Source: Crenobacter luteus (GTDB taxonomy: Bacteria > Pseudomonadota > Gammaproteobacteria > Burkholderiales > Chromobacteriaceae). Taken from it: a stretch of 64,000 nucleotides of DNA. The stretch covers positions 62,001 to 126,000 of the forward strand of contig NZ_SLXG01000001.1 in the NCBI RefSeq assembly GCF_004345725.1, in the 5' to 3' direction. The notes beneath the pieces were generated by a model. It was given only the letters and a program-made list of their open reading frames with translations, was not told the DNA's origin and did not search any database. The position numbers were made by a program, and so were the translations under genes. Below, piece by piece: positions 27,776-37,920 of this stretch. Position 1 is the first letter of the stretch. Each line of letters starts with the position of its first letter.

Positions 27776-29080
27776 TCAGCGGGCCCATGACATTGGGTTG
27801 ACCGGGCGGCCCATATGACGAATCTCAAAGTACAGCCCCGTCTCGCCGCTGTCCAGCGTGCCGGTGGTGCCGAGCGCGTCGCCGGCGCGGATTTCCTGCC
27901 CGACGCCGCGCACGATGGCGGACAGCCCGGTGTAGATGGTCAGGTAGTTGCCGCCGTGGTCGAGGATTATCGCGTTGCCGTAGCCGCGCAGCGCGTCGGC
28001 GTAGACGACGCGGCCGTCGGCGACGGCGCGTACCGGCTGGCCGGGCGCGCTCTGGATGTAGACGCCTTTCCAGGTCGTGCCCTCGCCGCGCGCGCCGCCG
28101 AAGCGGCCGGCCAGCGTACCGGCCACCGGCAGCTTCATGCGGCCTTGCAGGCTCCGGAACGCGCGGCCGCTGGCGCTGGCGTCGGCGACGGTGTCGACCG
28201 GCTCCGCGGCGGCCGGCCGGCGCGTGTCCGGCGGCGGCGCCTTGCCGGCCTTCTGGGCGGCGGCGACTTCCTGGCGGCGCTTCTCGTCGGCCTGGCGGCG
28301 CGCCAGTTCGCGGGCTTTCTTTTCCTCGGCGGCCTTCTTGGCGGCGGCGATGCGGCGCGCCTCGATCTCGCGGTTGATGCGCGCGATCAGCGCGCTCAGC
28401 TGGCGCTCGTCCTCCTTCAGGCGCGCGAGCCGGCTGTGCTGGTTCTCGATCTGACCGGAAAGCGCGCTGACGGTTTCCTCGCGGCTGGCCTTGCTCAGTT
28501 CGAGCTGCCGTTTTTCGCGCGCCTTGGCGTCGGCCATCAGGCCCAGTTGGCCGAGCTGCCGCTTGAGCTCGTCGGCCATGCGCGCCAGCTCGGCCTGCCG
28601 TGCCGACAGGTCGGCAATCAGCCGCTGCTGCGCGGCGGCGATGTGGCGGTAGTAGGTGAGGTCGCGGCCGGCCTGGTTGGGGTCGCTGGCGTTGAGCATC
28701 AAGCGCATCGCGTCGTGCTGGCCGCGCTTGTAGCTTTCGGCCAACATGCGCGCGACGCGCGCCTGCACGCCCTTGACCTGCGTCTGGTTCGCCTCGAGCG
28801 CGGCCGACAGTTCGGCCAGCCGTTCGGCCGACTGGCCCTGCTGGCGGCCGAGCGCGGCGAGCGCCTGCCGGGTGGCGGCGAGCGCCGCTTCGGAAGCGGC
28901 GATCGCGCTTTGCGCCTGCTTTTTCACCGCTTCCTTCTCGGCGATGTCTTTTTTGACCGAGTCGATTTCCTTGCGCACCGACTGCAGGTCGTTCTGGTGC
29001 GGCGCGGGATTCAGAGACGAAGAAGCCGGCGCCGCGTGCGCGGTGCCGGCCATCAGGGCGATCAGGGCGAGTCGTTTCAC
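27776..29080 (-). CDS. envC: EnvC-like murein hydrolase activator (degenerate LytM domain)
   Basis: A 434-residue periplasmic protein with a signal peptide (KRLALIALMAGTAHAAP). A long coiled coil follows (about residues 30-260, Ala/Glu/Lys/Gln-rich), then a C-terminal M23/LytM domain (about 320-434). The zinc-binding HxxxD and HxH residues are replaced (TWKGVYI; TIYTGLS), so it should be non-catalytic, like EnvC, which activates AmiA/AmiB amidases at the septum. The start is a GTG at 29080 whose last two bases overlap the gpmI stop codon (GTGA). An antisense TTGGCCGAG word lies at 28547. Confidence 0.9.
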   Translation of the reverse strand: MKRLALIALMAGTAHAAPASSSLNPAPHQNDLQSVRKEIDSVKKDIAEKEAVKKQAQSAIAASEAALAATRQALAALGRQQGQSAERLAELSAALEANQTQVKGVQARVARMLAESYKRGQHDAMRLMLNASDPNQAGRDLTYYRHIAAAQQRLIADLSARQAELARMADELKRQLGQLGLMADAKAREKRQLELSKASREETVSALSGQIENQHSRLARLKEDERQLSALIARINREIEARRIAAAKKAAEEKKARELARRQADEKRRQEVAAAQKAGKAPPPDTRRPAAAEPVDTVADASASGRAFRSLQGRMKLPVAGTLAGRFGGARGEGTTWKGVYIQSAPGQPVRAVADGRVVYADALRGYGNAIILDHGGNYLTIYTGLSAIVRGVGQEIRAGDALGTTGTLDSGETGLYFEIRHMGRPVNPMSWAR

Positions 29081-30597
29081 AGCAGTCGAATGAGCGAGTG
29101 TCCCGTCATTTCCGGAGGTTGGGCTAGCCCCATGATAGCCAAAAGCGACGGCGAAATGTCCTTCAGCGCGCCGCCCGGCTCGATTTCGGCCCGGCGCCCG
29201 ACGTAGAGGAAGGGCACGTGGTTCAGCGTGTGCTGGGTGTGCGGCTGGTCGTGCATCGCGTCGTGCATCATTTCGCAGTTGCCGTGGTCGGCGGTGATCA
29301 GCACCTCGCCGCCGGCGGCGAGCATCGCGTCGACGCAGCGGCCGACGCACTCATCGAGCGTCTCGACCGCCTTGACCGCCGCGTCGAACACGCCGGAGTG
29401 GCCGACCATGTCGCCGTTGGCGTAGTTGCAGATGATCGCGTGGTAGCGGCGGCTCTCGATCGCGCGGACGATCTCGTCGGTGACCTCGCGCGCGCTCATC
29501 TCGGGCTTGAGGTCGTAGGTGGCGACGTTCGGTGACGGCACCAGGATGCGGTCCTCGCCCGGGTAGGGCAGCTCTTCGCCGCCGTTGAAGAAGTAGGTGA
29601 CGTGCGGGTACTTCTCGGTCTCGGCGATGCGCAACTGGTTGAGGCCCAGCGAGGCGAGGTATTCGCCGAAGCTGTTCTTCAGGCTCTGCGGCGGGTAGGC
29701 GACCGGGTTGCGGTAGGCCTCGCCGTACGAGGTCAGCGTCGCGAAGTAGCCGAGTTTGGGCTGGCGCGCGGCGAAGGAGCGGAAGCCCGGGTCGGTCAGC
29801 GCGCTGGTCAGCTCGCGCGCGCGGTCGGCGCGGAAGTTCATGAACAGCACCACGTCGCCGTCGGCGATCGGGGCGGCGTCGCCGATGCGGGTCGCCTTGA
29901 CGAACTCGTCGAGCTCGCCGCGCGCGTAGGCGGCTTCGAGTGCCGCGTGGCCGCTGTCGGCGTTGTACAGGCCCTCGCCGTCGACAATCAGCCGGTAGGC
30001 CTGCTCGACGCGCTCCCAGCGCTTGTCGCGATCGAGGCCCCAGTAACGGCCGCTGACGGTCGCCAGGCGCGCGTTCGGGCAGTCGGCGAGCACCGCGGCT
30101 AGGCGTTCGAGGTAGAGCGCGGCGCTCTTGGGCGGCGTGTCGCGGCCGTCGAGGAAGGCGTGGACGTAGATCTTGTCGACGCCGGCGGCCTGCGCGACGC
30201 GGATCATTTCGTGGATGTGGTTCTCGTGGCTGTGCACGCCGCCGTCGGACAACAGGCCAAGGAGGTGCAGCGCGTGGCCGCGCGCCTTGTCCACCGCCTC
30301 GACGATGGTCGGGTTGGAGCCGAAGGTGCCGCCCTCGACGTCGCGGTCGATGCGGGTCACGTCCTGGTCGACGACGCGACCGGCGCCGATGTTCAGGTGG
30401 CCGACCTCCGAGTTGCCGAACTGCCCGCCGGGCAGGCCCACATGCTGTTCCGACGCGTCGATCACGCCGTAGGCGTAGTCGCGCTTGAGTCGGTCGAGGT
30501 TGGGGGTGTTCGCGTGCAGGACGGCGTTGTCGTCGCCTTCCTCGCGGTGGCCGAAGCCGTCCAGAATCAAGAGAAGAACCGGCTTGATGTCAGTCAT
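29077..30597 (-). CDS. gpmI: 2,3-bisphosphoglycerate-independent phosphoglycerate mutase
   Basis: A 506-residue alkaline-phosphatase-superfamily enzyme that interconverts 3- and 2-phosphoglycerate in glycolysis. Visible motifs are LLILDGFGHRE (first metal site), GNSEVGHLNIGAGR (with the phosphoserine), HAFLDGRDTPPKSA, SGRYWGLDRDKRW and ITADHGNCE (second metal site). The start at 30597 fits the family; the ribosome site is poor. The 289-base gap upstream contains TACAAT (leftward, 30649-30644) as a possible -10, with no good -35 and nothing else recognisable. Confidence 0.97.
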   Translation of the reverse strand: MTDIKPVLLLILDGFGHREEGDDNAVLHANTPNLDRLKRDYAYGVIDASEQHVGLPGGQFGNSEVGHLNIGAGRVVDQDVTRIDRDVEGGTFGSNPTIVEAVDKARGHALHLLGLLSDGGVHSHENHIHEMIRVAQAAGVDKIYVHAFLDGRDTPPKSAALYLERLAAVLADCPNARLATVSGRYWGLDRDKRWERVEQAYRLIVDGEGLYNADSGHAALEAAYARGELDEFVKATRIGDAAPIADGDVVLFMNFRADRARELTSALTDPGFRSFAARQPKLGYFATLTSYGEAYRNPVAYPPQSLKNSFGEYLASLGLNQLRIAETEKYPHVTYFFNGGEELPYPGEDRILVPSPNVATYDLKPEMSAREVTDEIVRAIESRRYHAIICNYANGDMVGHSGVFDAAVKAVETLDECVGRCVDAMLAAGGEVLITADHGNCEMMHDAMHDQPHTQHTLNHVPFLYVGRRAEIEPGGALKDISPSLLAIMGLAQPPEMTGHSLIRLL

Positions 30598-30886
30598 GGT
30601 GTCGCAGGCAGATGGGTGAGGCCGTCTCGGGCACGATCGCAATATTGTAACCGCAAAGTGCCGCGCCGCGCCGGCCGGAGCTTCCCTAATCCGACATCCG
30701 GCGTCGTTCCGGCGCAAGACTTGGGGATAACCATGTTGCACTGCCGCATCAACGCGGCCGCTGCCCGGATTGCTGTCGCGCCGGCGCGCATCGCGGATGC
30801 CGCAACGGTCCCGCTCGTGCATCGGCACGGCTGGCCGGGGAACGGCCGGTCGGGGTGGGCCTGCCCGTTTGCGCGGGCGGCGCGCG

Positions 30887-32242
30887 TCAGAACGGCAGCT
30901 CGCCCTGCGCGCCGCTCGAGTGGTCGACGCGTGCGTGCGTGCTGCCCTCGGCCAACCTCAGCGTCACGCGTTCGCCCTGCGCGAGCTGGCCGGGCGATTT
31001 GACGGCGCTGCCGTCGGCCTTCTCGACGATCGCGTAGCCCCGCGACAGCACCGCCTCGGGATTCAGCGCGACGAGCGTCGCCTCGTGCTGCGCGAGCGCG
31101 AGGCGCTGGCGGGCGAGCCGCTCGACCAGCGCGCGGCGCAGCGCGTGACCCAGACGGTCGAGTTCGCGCGCGGTCTCGGCCGGGCGCGGCCGGCAGCGCG
31201 CCAGCCGTGTCTCGGCGGCGCTCAAGCCGCGGCGTGCGCCGGACAGCCTCGCCTCGGCCAACAGCGTCAGGCGCTGACGCGTCGCGGCGAGCCGTTCGCG
31301 CTGGCGCGCCAGCTTTTCGCCGGGGTGGGTGAGGCGGCGCGCCAGGTAGTCGAGCTGCTGCGCCTTGTCGGTCATCAGCCGCGCGAGCGCGCGCTCGAGC
31401 CGGCGGCGCGCCAGCTCGACCTGGCTCGTCATCTGTTCGCGGCTCGGCGACGCGCGTTCGGCGGCGCCGGTCGGCGTCGGCGCCCTCAGGTCGGCGACGA
31501 AGTCGCAGATGGTGAAGTCGGTCTCGTGGCCGACGCCGCTGACCACCGGGATCGGGCACGCGGCGAGCGCGCGCGCGACGACCTCCTCGTTGAACGCCCA
31601 CAAATCCTCGATGCTGCCGCCGCCGCGGCAGACGATCAGCACGTCGACCTCGGCGCGCGCACCGGCAATACGGATCGCGTCGGCGATTTTCTGCGCGGCG
31701 CCGTCGCCCTGCACCGGCGTCGGGTAGAGGACGACCGGGATCGCCGGCGCGCGGCGCTTGAGCGTGCTGAGCACGTCGCGCAGCGCGGCGGCGGCCGGCG
31801 AGGTGACGACGCCGATCGCGCGCGGATGCGCCGGAATGGCGCGTTTCTTGGCCTCGTCGAACAGGCCCTCGGCGGCCAGCCGCGCCTTGAGCCGCTCGAA
31901 GGCCTCGAACAGCCGGCCCAGGCCGGCCGAGCGCAGCGTGGCGACGTTGATCTGATAGTCGCCGCGCGCCTCGTACAGCGTGACCGTGCCCCGGAGCTCG
32001 ACCTGCATGCCCTCGGCCAACCTGAGCCCGGCGGCGGCGAGGCGCTGGCGGAACATCACGCAGCGCACCTGCGCGCTGCTGTCCTTGAGCGAGAAGTAGG
32101 CGTGGCCCGAGGCGGCGACGGTCAGGTTGGAGATCTCGCCGCCTATCCACACGGCGGGCAGGCCGGCTTCGAGCAGGTCGCGCGCCATGCGGTTGAGGGT
32201 GGAAACGCTGATGACGTCGGATTGGGTCGGGGTCGGGAGCAT
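30887..32242 (-). CDS. xseA: Exodeoxyribonuclease VII large subunit
   Basis: A 451-residue nuclease with an N-terminal OB-fold domain (VWIGGEISNLTVAASGHAYFSLKDSSAQVRCVMFR), the catalytic domain (GVVTSPAAAALRDVL, VDVLIVCRGGGSIEDLWAFNEE, PVVSGVGHETDFTICDFVADLRAPTPTGAAE) and a long coiled-coil C-terminus. It degrades single-stranded DNA together with the small subunit XseB, which is not in the window. The ATG at 32242 (MLPTPTQ) matches the usual start; a GTG 27 bases upstream is in frame. Three TTGGCCGAG words lie in this gene (30947, 31253, 32012), all as Leu-Ala-Glu. Confidence 0.95.
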   Translation of the reverse strand: MLPTPTQSDVISVSTLNRMARDLLEAGLPAVWIGGEISNLTVAASGHAYFSLKDSSAQVRCVMFRQRLAAAGLRLAEGMQVELRGTVTLYEARGDYQINVATLRSAGLGRLFEAFERLKARLAAEGLFDEAKKRAIPAHPRAIGVVTSPAAAALRDVLSTLKRRAPAIPVVLYPTPVQGDGAAQKIADAIRIAGARAEVDVLIVCRGGGSIEDLWAFNEEVVARALAACPIPVVSGVGHETDFTICDFVADLRAPTPTGAAERASPSREQMTSQVELARRRLERALARLMTDKAQQLDYLARRLTHPGEKLARQRERLAATRQRLTLLAEARLSGARRGLSAAETRLARCRPRPAETARELDRLGHALRRALVERLARQRLALAQHEATLVALNPEAVLSRGYAIVEKADGSAVKSPGQLAQGERVTLRLAEGSTHARVDHSSGAQGELPF

Positions 32243-32615
32243 GGGGTGGGCGTTTGTCAAGTCATCCACAGCGGGACGGGGGGTGGAGGCGGCGTGAAAC
32301 CGTCGGCAGCGCGCGGCGTGCCGCGCGCGGCGTTTCGGCTGCTGTCTTTATAAATCAAGGCTTTGCGCGGCCTGCCTATTTTCTGCGCTGCAGCGAGCGG
32401 CGCCGGTGGCGTCGGGCTTCGCCGCGGTTTTCCGCATCTTTTCCACAGCGTTATCCACAGATTCTGTGGGTGGCGTTCAAAAAGTCTTAAAAAATCGATA
32501 CTTGCCGCGCGCAGTTCGAGCGGAGATCGATCGGCTGTTTCACGGCGCGCGGTTGCGGATGGCGTCGCGAAACCGCTAAAGTCTAACCCGTTTGCACATT
32601 CGCGGGAGAAAGCCC
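32243..32615. other. Intergenic region with DnaA-box-like sites, xseA/exbB divergence
   Basis: This 373-base divergent gap holds no gene. It has a hairpin at 32309-32328 (GCGCGCGGC/GCCGCGCGC). TTTTCCACA is at 32439-32447 and a perfect TTATCCACA at 32451-32459. A 15-base palindrome (32455-32469, arms CCACAGA/TCTGTGG) overlaps it, and TCATCCACA lies at 32262-32270. A weak promoter for exbB may be TTGCGG at 32553-32558 with TAAAGT at 32577-32582. The meaning of the CCACAG sites is unclear. Confidence 0.5.
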
Positions 32616-33233
32616 TTGTGGTCTATCGTTGAAGCGGCCGGCTGGCCGATCTGGACCATCATCGTCGCGTCGGTCGTGTCGCTGGCCATCATCTTCGAGC
32701 GCCTGTTCAGCCTGCGGCGCTCGCAGGTCGCGCCCGAAGGGCTGCTGGCGCAGACGCTGAGCGACTTCCGCGCCGGCGGCTCGCGCACGGCGCTGCTGGA
32801 CAGGCTCGAGCGCCATTCGCCGCTCGGCCGCCTGTTCGCCGCCGGCGTGCGCAACGTCGACGGCAGCCGCGAGGTGATGAAGGAGGCGATCGAGGACGAG
32901 GGCCGCGTCGTCGCGCACCAGCTCGAGCGCTTGCTGACCACGCTGGGCACCATCGCCGCGATGTCGCCGCTGTTGGGCCTTCTGGGCACCGTGATCGGCA
33001 TGATCGAGATCTTCGGTTCGCAGAACGCGACCGGCACCAACCCGCAGCAGCTCGCGCACGGCATCTCGGTCGCGCTCTACAACACCGCCTTCGGCCTGAT
33101 CGTCGCGATCCCGAGCATGATGTTCTACCGCCACTTCCGCGCCCAGGTCGACGCGCTGCTGGTCGAGATGGAGGCGCAGGCGGTCAAGCTGGTCGAGGTG
33201 CTGCACGGCGAGCGCCACAACGGCGGTCGCTGA
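32616..33233 (+). CDS. exbB: ExbB/TolQ-family proton channel protein
   Basis: A 205-residue inner-membrane protein with three membrane helices (about residues 10-28, 105-130 and 150-175). The MotA/TolQ/ExbB signature is in LTTLGTIAAMSPLLGLLGTVIGMIEIF. With ExbD it forms a proton-driven motor. The start is a TTG at 32616, chosen because GGGAGA lies six bases before it and because MWSIVEAAGWPIW fits the ExbB N-terminus. No tonB gene is adjacent; it heads an operon with exbD, lpxK, ycaR, kdsB and perhaps adk. Confidence 0.9.
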   Translation: MWSIVEAAGWPIWTIIVASVVSLAIIFERLFSLRRSQVAPEGLLAQTLSDFRAGGSRTALLDRLERHSPLGRLFAAGVRNVDGSREVMKEAIEDEGRVVAHQLERLLTTLGTIAAMSPLLGLLGTVIGMIEIFGSQNATGTNPQQLAHGISVALYNTAFGLIVAIPSMMFYRHFRAQVDALLVEMEAQAVKLVEVLHGERHNGGR

Positions 33234-33246
33234 GGGTGGGGACGCC

Positions 33247-33663
33247 ATGAACTTCCGCCGCGGCCGCCATCGCGAAGAACCCGAGATCAACTTCATCCCG
33301 CTGATCGACGTCTTGCTGGTGATCCTGATCTTTCTGATGGTCACCACCACCTATTCGCACTTTTCCCAAATCGAGGTCAAGCTGCCGTCGGCCGACGTCA
33401 GGGCGCAGGACGCGCGCGACAACGCGATCCCGCTCGCCGTCGCCGTCGACGGCAAGGTCGAGCTCGCCGGCCGCACGCTGGCGGCGGGCGAGCGCGACGC
33501 GCTGGTCGCCGCGCTCAAGGCCGCCGCCGCCGGCAAGCGCGAGCCGGTGGTGGTCGTCAACGCCGACGCGCGGGCGACCCACCAGGCGGTGGTCGACGTG
33601 ATGGAGGCGGCGCGCCAGGCCGGCCTGACGCAGCTGACCTTCGCGACGCAGAAGCCGTCGTGA
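33247..33663 (+). CDS. exbD: ExbD/TolR-family protein
   Basis: A 138-residue protein with one membrane helix (about residues 18-36) carrying the functional aspartate in NFIPLIDVLLVILIFLM. A periplasmic domain follows, ending with the dimerisation region VVVVNADARATHQAVVDVM. It partners ExbB to use the proton gradient. It starts 13 bases after exbB, and its stop codon overlaps the GTG start of lpxK. Confidence 0.93.
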   Translation: MNFRRGRHREEPEINFIPLIDVLLVILIFLMVTTTYSHFSQIEVKLPSADVRAQDARDNAIPLAVAVDGKVELAGRTLAAGERDALVAALKAAAAGKREPVVVVNADARATHQAVVDVMEAARQAGLTQLTFATQKPS

Positions 33664-34665
33664 AAGCGCTGATCGAGCGGCACTGGTACCGGCCGCGCCC
33701 GTGGTTGGGCGTGCTGCTGGCGCCGCTGGAAGCGCTGTTCGCCGCGCTGTCCGGCCTGCGCCGGCTGGCGTTCCGGCGCGGGCTCGGACGCGTCGACGCG
33801 CTGCCGGTGCCGGTGGTGGTGATCGGCAACGTCAACGTCGGCGGCGTCGGCAAGACGCCGCTGACGCTGGCGCTGTTGGCGAGCCTCGCCGAGCGCGGCG
33901 TGACGGCCGGCGTGATCAGCCGCGGCTACGGCGGCTCGGCCAACGTTCCGACGCCCGTCGCGCGCGACAGCGATCCGGCGCTGGTCGGCGACGAGCCCTT
34001 GCTGCTGGCGCAGGCCGGCGCGCCGGTGTGGGTCGGCCGCGACCGCGTCGCCGCCGGCCGCGCGCTGCTGGCCGCGCACCCCCAAGTTCAGCTGATCCTG
34101 TCCGACGACGGCCTGCAGCACTACCGGCTGGCGCGCGACGTCGAGATCGTCGTGCTCGACGGCGCGCGCGGGCTCGGCAACGGCCGGTTGCTGCCGAACG
34201 GCCCCTTGCGCGAACCGGCGAGCCGGCTCGCGTCGGTCGACGCGCTGGTGATCAACGGCCCGCCCGACGCCGCCTTGCTGAACAAGCTGCCGGCGGCGCC
34301 GGCACGCTTTTCGATGCGGCTCGCGCCGCAGCGCTTCGTCTCGCTCGCCGAGCCGGCACTCACGCGCACGGCGGCCGACTTCGCCGGCCTGCGCGTCGTC
34401 GCGCTGGCCGGCATCGGCCACCCGCAACGCTTCTTTGCCACCTTGCGCGCGCTCGGCCTCGCCGTTTCGCGCGAGATCGCCTTTCCCGACCACCACGCCT
34501 TCAGCGCCGCCGACCTGCCGGAGGACGCCGACGCCATCGTCGTCACCGCCAAGGACGCGGTGAAGTTGCAGTGCGTCAATCATGTTAAACTGTGGGTCCT
34601 GCCGGTGACCGGCGTGGTCGAGCCCGACCTCGCCGACTGGCTGCTCGCCAAACTGAAGCTGCCCT

Positions 34666-36301
<1,636 letters not shown>

Positions 36302-36323
36302 TCGCCCGATCCCGCCTCATGCG

Positions 36324-36355
36324 AAAACGCCCCGCCGATTCGGCGGGGCGTTTTT
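36324..36355 (+). terminator. Rho-independent terminator of adk
   Basis: ACGCCCCGCCG and CGGCGGGGCGT form an 11-pair stem with an ATT loop, preceded by AAAA and followed by TTTTT. Confidence 0.93.
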
Positions 36356-36387
36356 CTTTGGCGGCGCACCAGGTTTTCGGGCCCAAG

Positions 36388-36411
36388 GTTGGCCGAGCCG
36401 GCTCGGCCAAC
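36388..36411. repeat. Perfect 24-base palindrome of two TTGGCCGAG words
   Basis: GTTGGCCGAGCC and its exact reverse complement GGCTCGGCCAAC abut head to head, between the adk terminator and the end of the DMT transporter gene (stop at 36414). There is no T-run. It is the cleanest example of the repeated word arranged as an inverted pair. Confidence 0.9.
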
Positions 36412-36413
36412 GT

Positions 36414-37310
36414 TCAGGCGGCGGCGGCCGGTGCGCGCGTCAGCCATTTCTGCAGCGCCAGCCCGCCGAGGATCAGCGCGAGGCCGACGAAGGTCGACGG
36501 GTAGATCGTCTCGCCGACGATGAGGTGGATCAGCGCCAGCGACAACAGCGGCGACAGGAAGATCAGGTTGGCGATGCGCGCGGTGCTCTCGGTCAGCTTC
36601 ATCGCCATCAGCCAGGCGACGAAGGTCAGCCCCATCTCGAAGGCGCCGACGTAGGCCGCGCCGAGTAAGCCCGATAGCGAAGCTTGGCCGAGCCCGTCGC
36701 CGAGCAGGCACCAGACCAAGGCCATAGGCAGCGCGAAGCCGAAGTTGAGCGCCAGGCCGATCACCGGCTCGCGCTCGTCCTTGGCGTTGAAGATCCAGTA
36801 GCCGGCCCACAGCAGCGTCGACGCCAGCGCGTAGACGAGACCCTCGAAGTTCGAGAAATGCAGCGCGAGCACCTCGCCGCGCGTCGCGATCACCAGCACG
36901 CCGAGGTAGCAGACCAGCGCGGCGACCACGTCGGCGCGGCGTGGCGTCTGCTTCAACAGCGGGATCGCCAGCAGCGTCATCGTCAGCGCCCAGGTGTAGT
37001 TGATCGCCTGCGCCTCCTGCGCCGGCAACAGGTCGTAGGCGCGGAACAGTACCAAATAGTAGACGAAGGGGTTGACCGCGCCCAACAGCAGCGAGCGCTT
37101 CCAGTGGCGGCGCAGCGCGCAGGCCAGTTCGGGCAGACGGCGCTGCGCGGCGAGCACGCCGAGCAGCACGAGGAAGGACGCGGTCGACGCGTACAGCACC
37201 AGCTGCGCCGGCGTCAGGTGCTCAAGGCTGATCTTGAAGGCGGTGGCGACGGTCGACCAGGCGAGCACGGCGGCGAGGCCGTAGGCGTAGGCTTTTCCTT
37301 GGCGGCTCAA
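36414..37310 (-). CDS. EamA-family (DMT) transporter
   Basis: A 298-residue protein with ten predicted membrane helices arranged as two EamA repeats (about residues 8-140 and 150-290). The first repeat contains AWSTVATAFKISLEHLTPAQLVLYA and AINYTWALTMTLLAIPLL; the second ends FVGLALILGGLALQKWL. Family members export amino acids or other metabolites; the substrate is not readable. The start is a TTG at 37310 with GGAG about nine bases upstream. An antisense TTGGCCGAG word at 36684 encodes Leu-Gly-Gln. The 148 bases upstream show nothing specific. Confidence 0.85.
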   Translation of the reverse strand: MSRQGKAYAYGLAAVLAWSTVATAFKISLEHLTPAQLVLYASTASFLVLLGVLAAQRRLPELACALRRHWKRSLLLGAVNPFVYYLVLFRAYDLLPAQEAQAINYTWALTMTLLAIPLLKQTPRRADVVAALVCYLGVLVIATRGEVLALHFSNFEGLVYALASTLLWAGYWIFNAKDEREPVIGLALNFGFALPMALVWCLLGDGLGQASLSGLLGAAYVGAFEMGLTFVAWLMAMKLTESTARIANLIFLSPLLSLALIHLIVGETIYPSTFVGLALILGGLALQKWLTRAPAAAA

Positions 37311-37458
37311 GGCAGGGCTCCGGTGGATGGGGTTCGGCCCATTCTAGCCGGAACGCGCGGTGGATTGGCGATTGGATACAGTTGCAGGAGGGAGGTGCGC
37401 CGGCCGCGCCTGCCGCCGCCGAGAGGGGAAACGGGGCGGGCGGGCCGGCGCTGGGGGA

Positions 37459-37818
37459 CTAGTCGTCGTCGCGGTCGCGCCAGTGGCGGTGCTTCCAGTG
37501 CTGGCGGTGTTTCCAGTGGCCGTAATGCCTGGGTGGGTCATAGTCGTAGCGCGAGCGGTAGTAGGGGCGGCGGTCCTCGTAGACCACGCGCCGCTCGATC
37601 ACCCGCTCGCGGCGGTAGTCGTGGCCGATGCCGGCGCCGACCGCCGCGCCGAGCGCGCCGCCGAGCACCGCGCCGTCGCGGCCGCCGAGCGAGTCGCCGA
37701 TCGCCGCGCCGGCGGCGCCGCCGAGCGCACCGCCGAGCAGCACCTCGCTGCCGGCATGGGCGCCGAAGGACAGCGGCAGCAGTAGCAGCGCCGCCAGCGG
37801 AAGGTGTTTGCGGATCAT
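37459..37818 (-). CDS. Exported glycine-zipper protein with His/Arg-rich tail
   Basis: A 119-residue protein: signal peptide (MIRKHLPLAALLLLPLSFGAHA), then a glycine-zipper segment (about residues 28-66, GGALGGAAGAAIGDSLGG and a second GGALGAAVGAGIG). A strongly basic C-terminus rich in Arg, Tyr, His and Trp follows (GHWKHRQHWKHRHWRDRDDD). Glycine zippers of this kind are found in small outer-membrane or periplasmic proteins such as the YMGG/OmpA-like group. The histidine-rich tail could bind metal or anionic surfaces, but no function is established. Confidence 0.82.
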   Translation of the reverse strand: MIRKHLPLAALLLLPLSFGAHAGSEVLLGGALGGAAGAAIGDSLGGRDGAVLGGALGAAVGAGIGHDYRRERVIERRVVYEDRRPYYRSRYDYDPPRHYGHWKHRQHWKHRHWRDRDDD

Positions 37819-37920
37819 GGCTTCGACCTCTTTGCATCGTGTTCCGTTTCGATGCCTGAAGCTTATCCGCCCCGCCGGCGAGTTTCTGTAAAGAAGTATG
37901 AGGATTTGTTGCGCGCGCCC

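Noticed and set aside
32439-32469. Replication origin at the DnaA-box-like cluster
   Set aside because: Only two to three boxes, no dnaA, dnaN or gidA nearby and no AT-rich unwinding region; kept only as an unexplained regulatory cluster.
32616-33663. Complete TonB system
   Set aside because: Only exbB and exbD are present; no tonB or TonB-dependent receptor lies in the window, and the pair is followed by lpxK.
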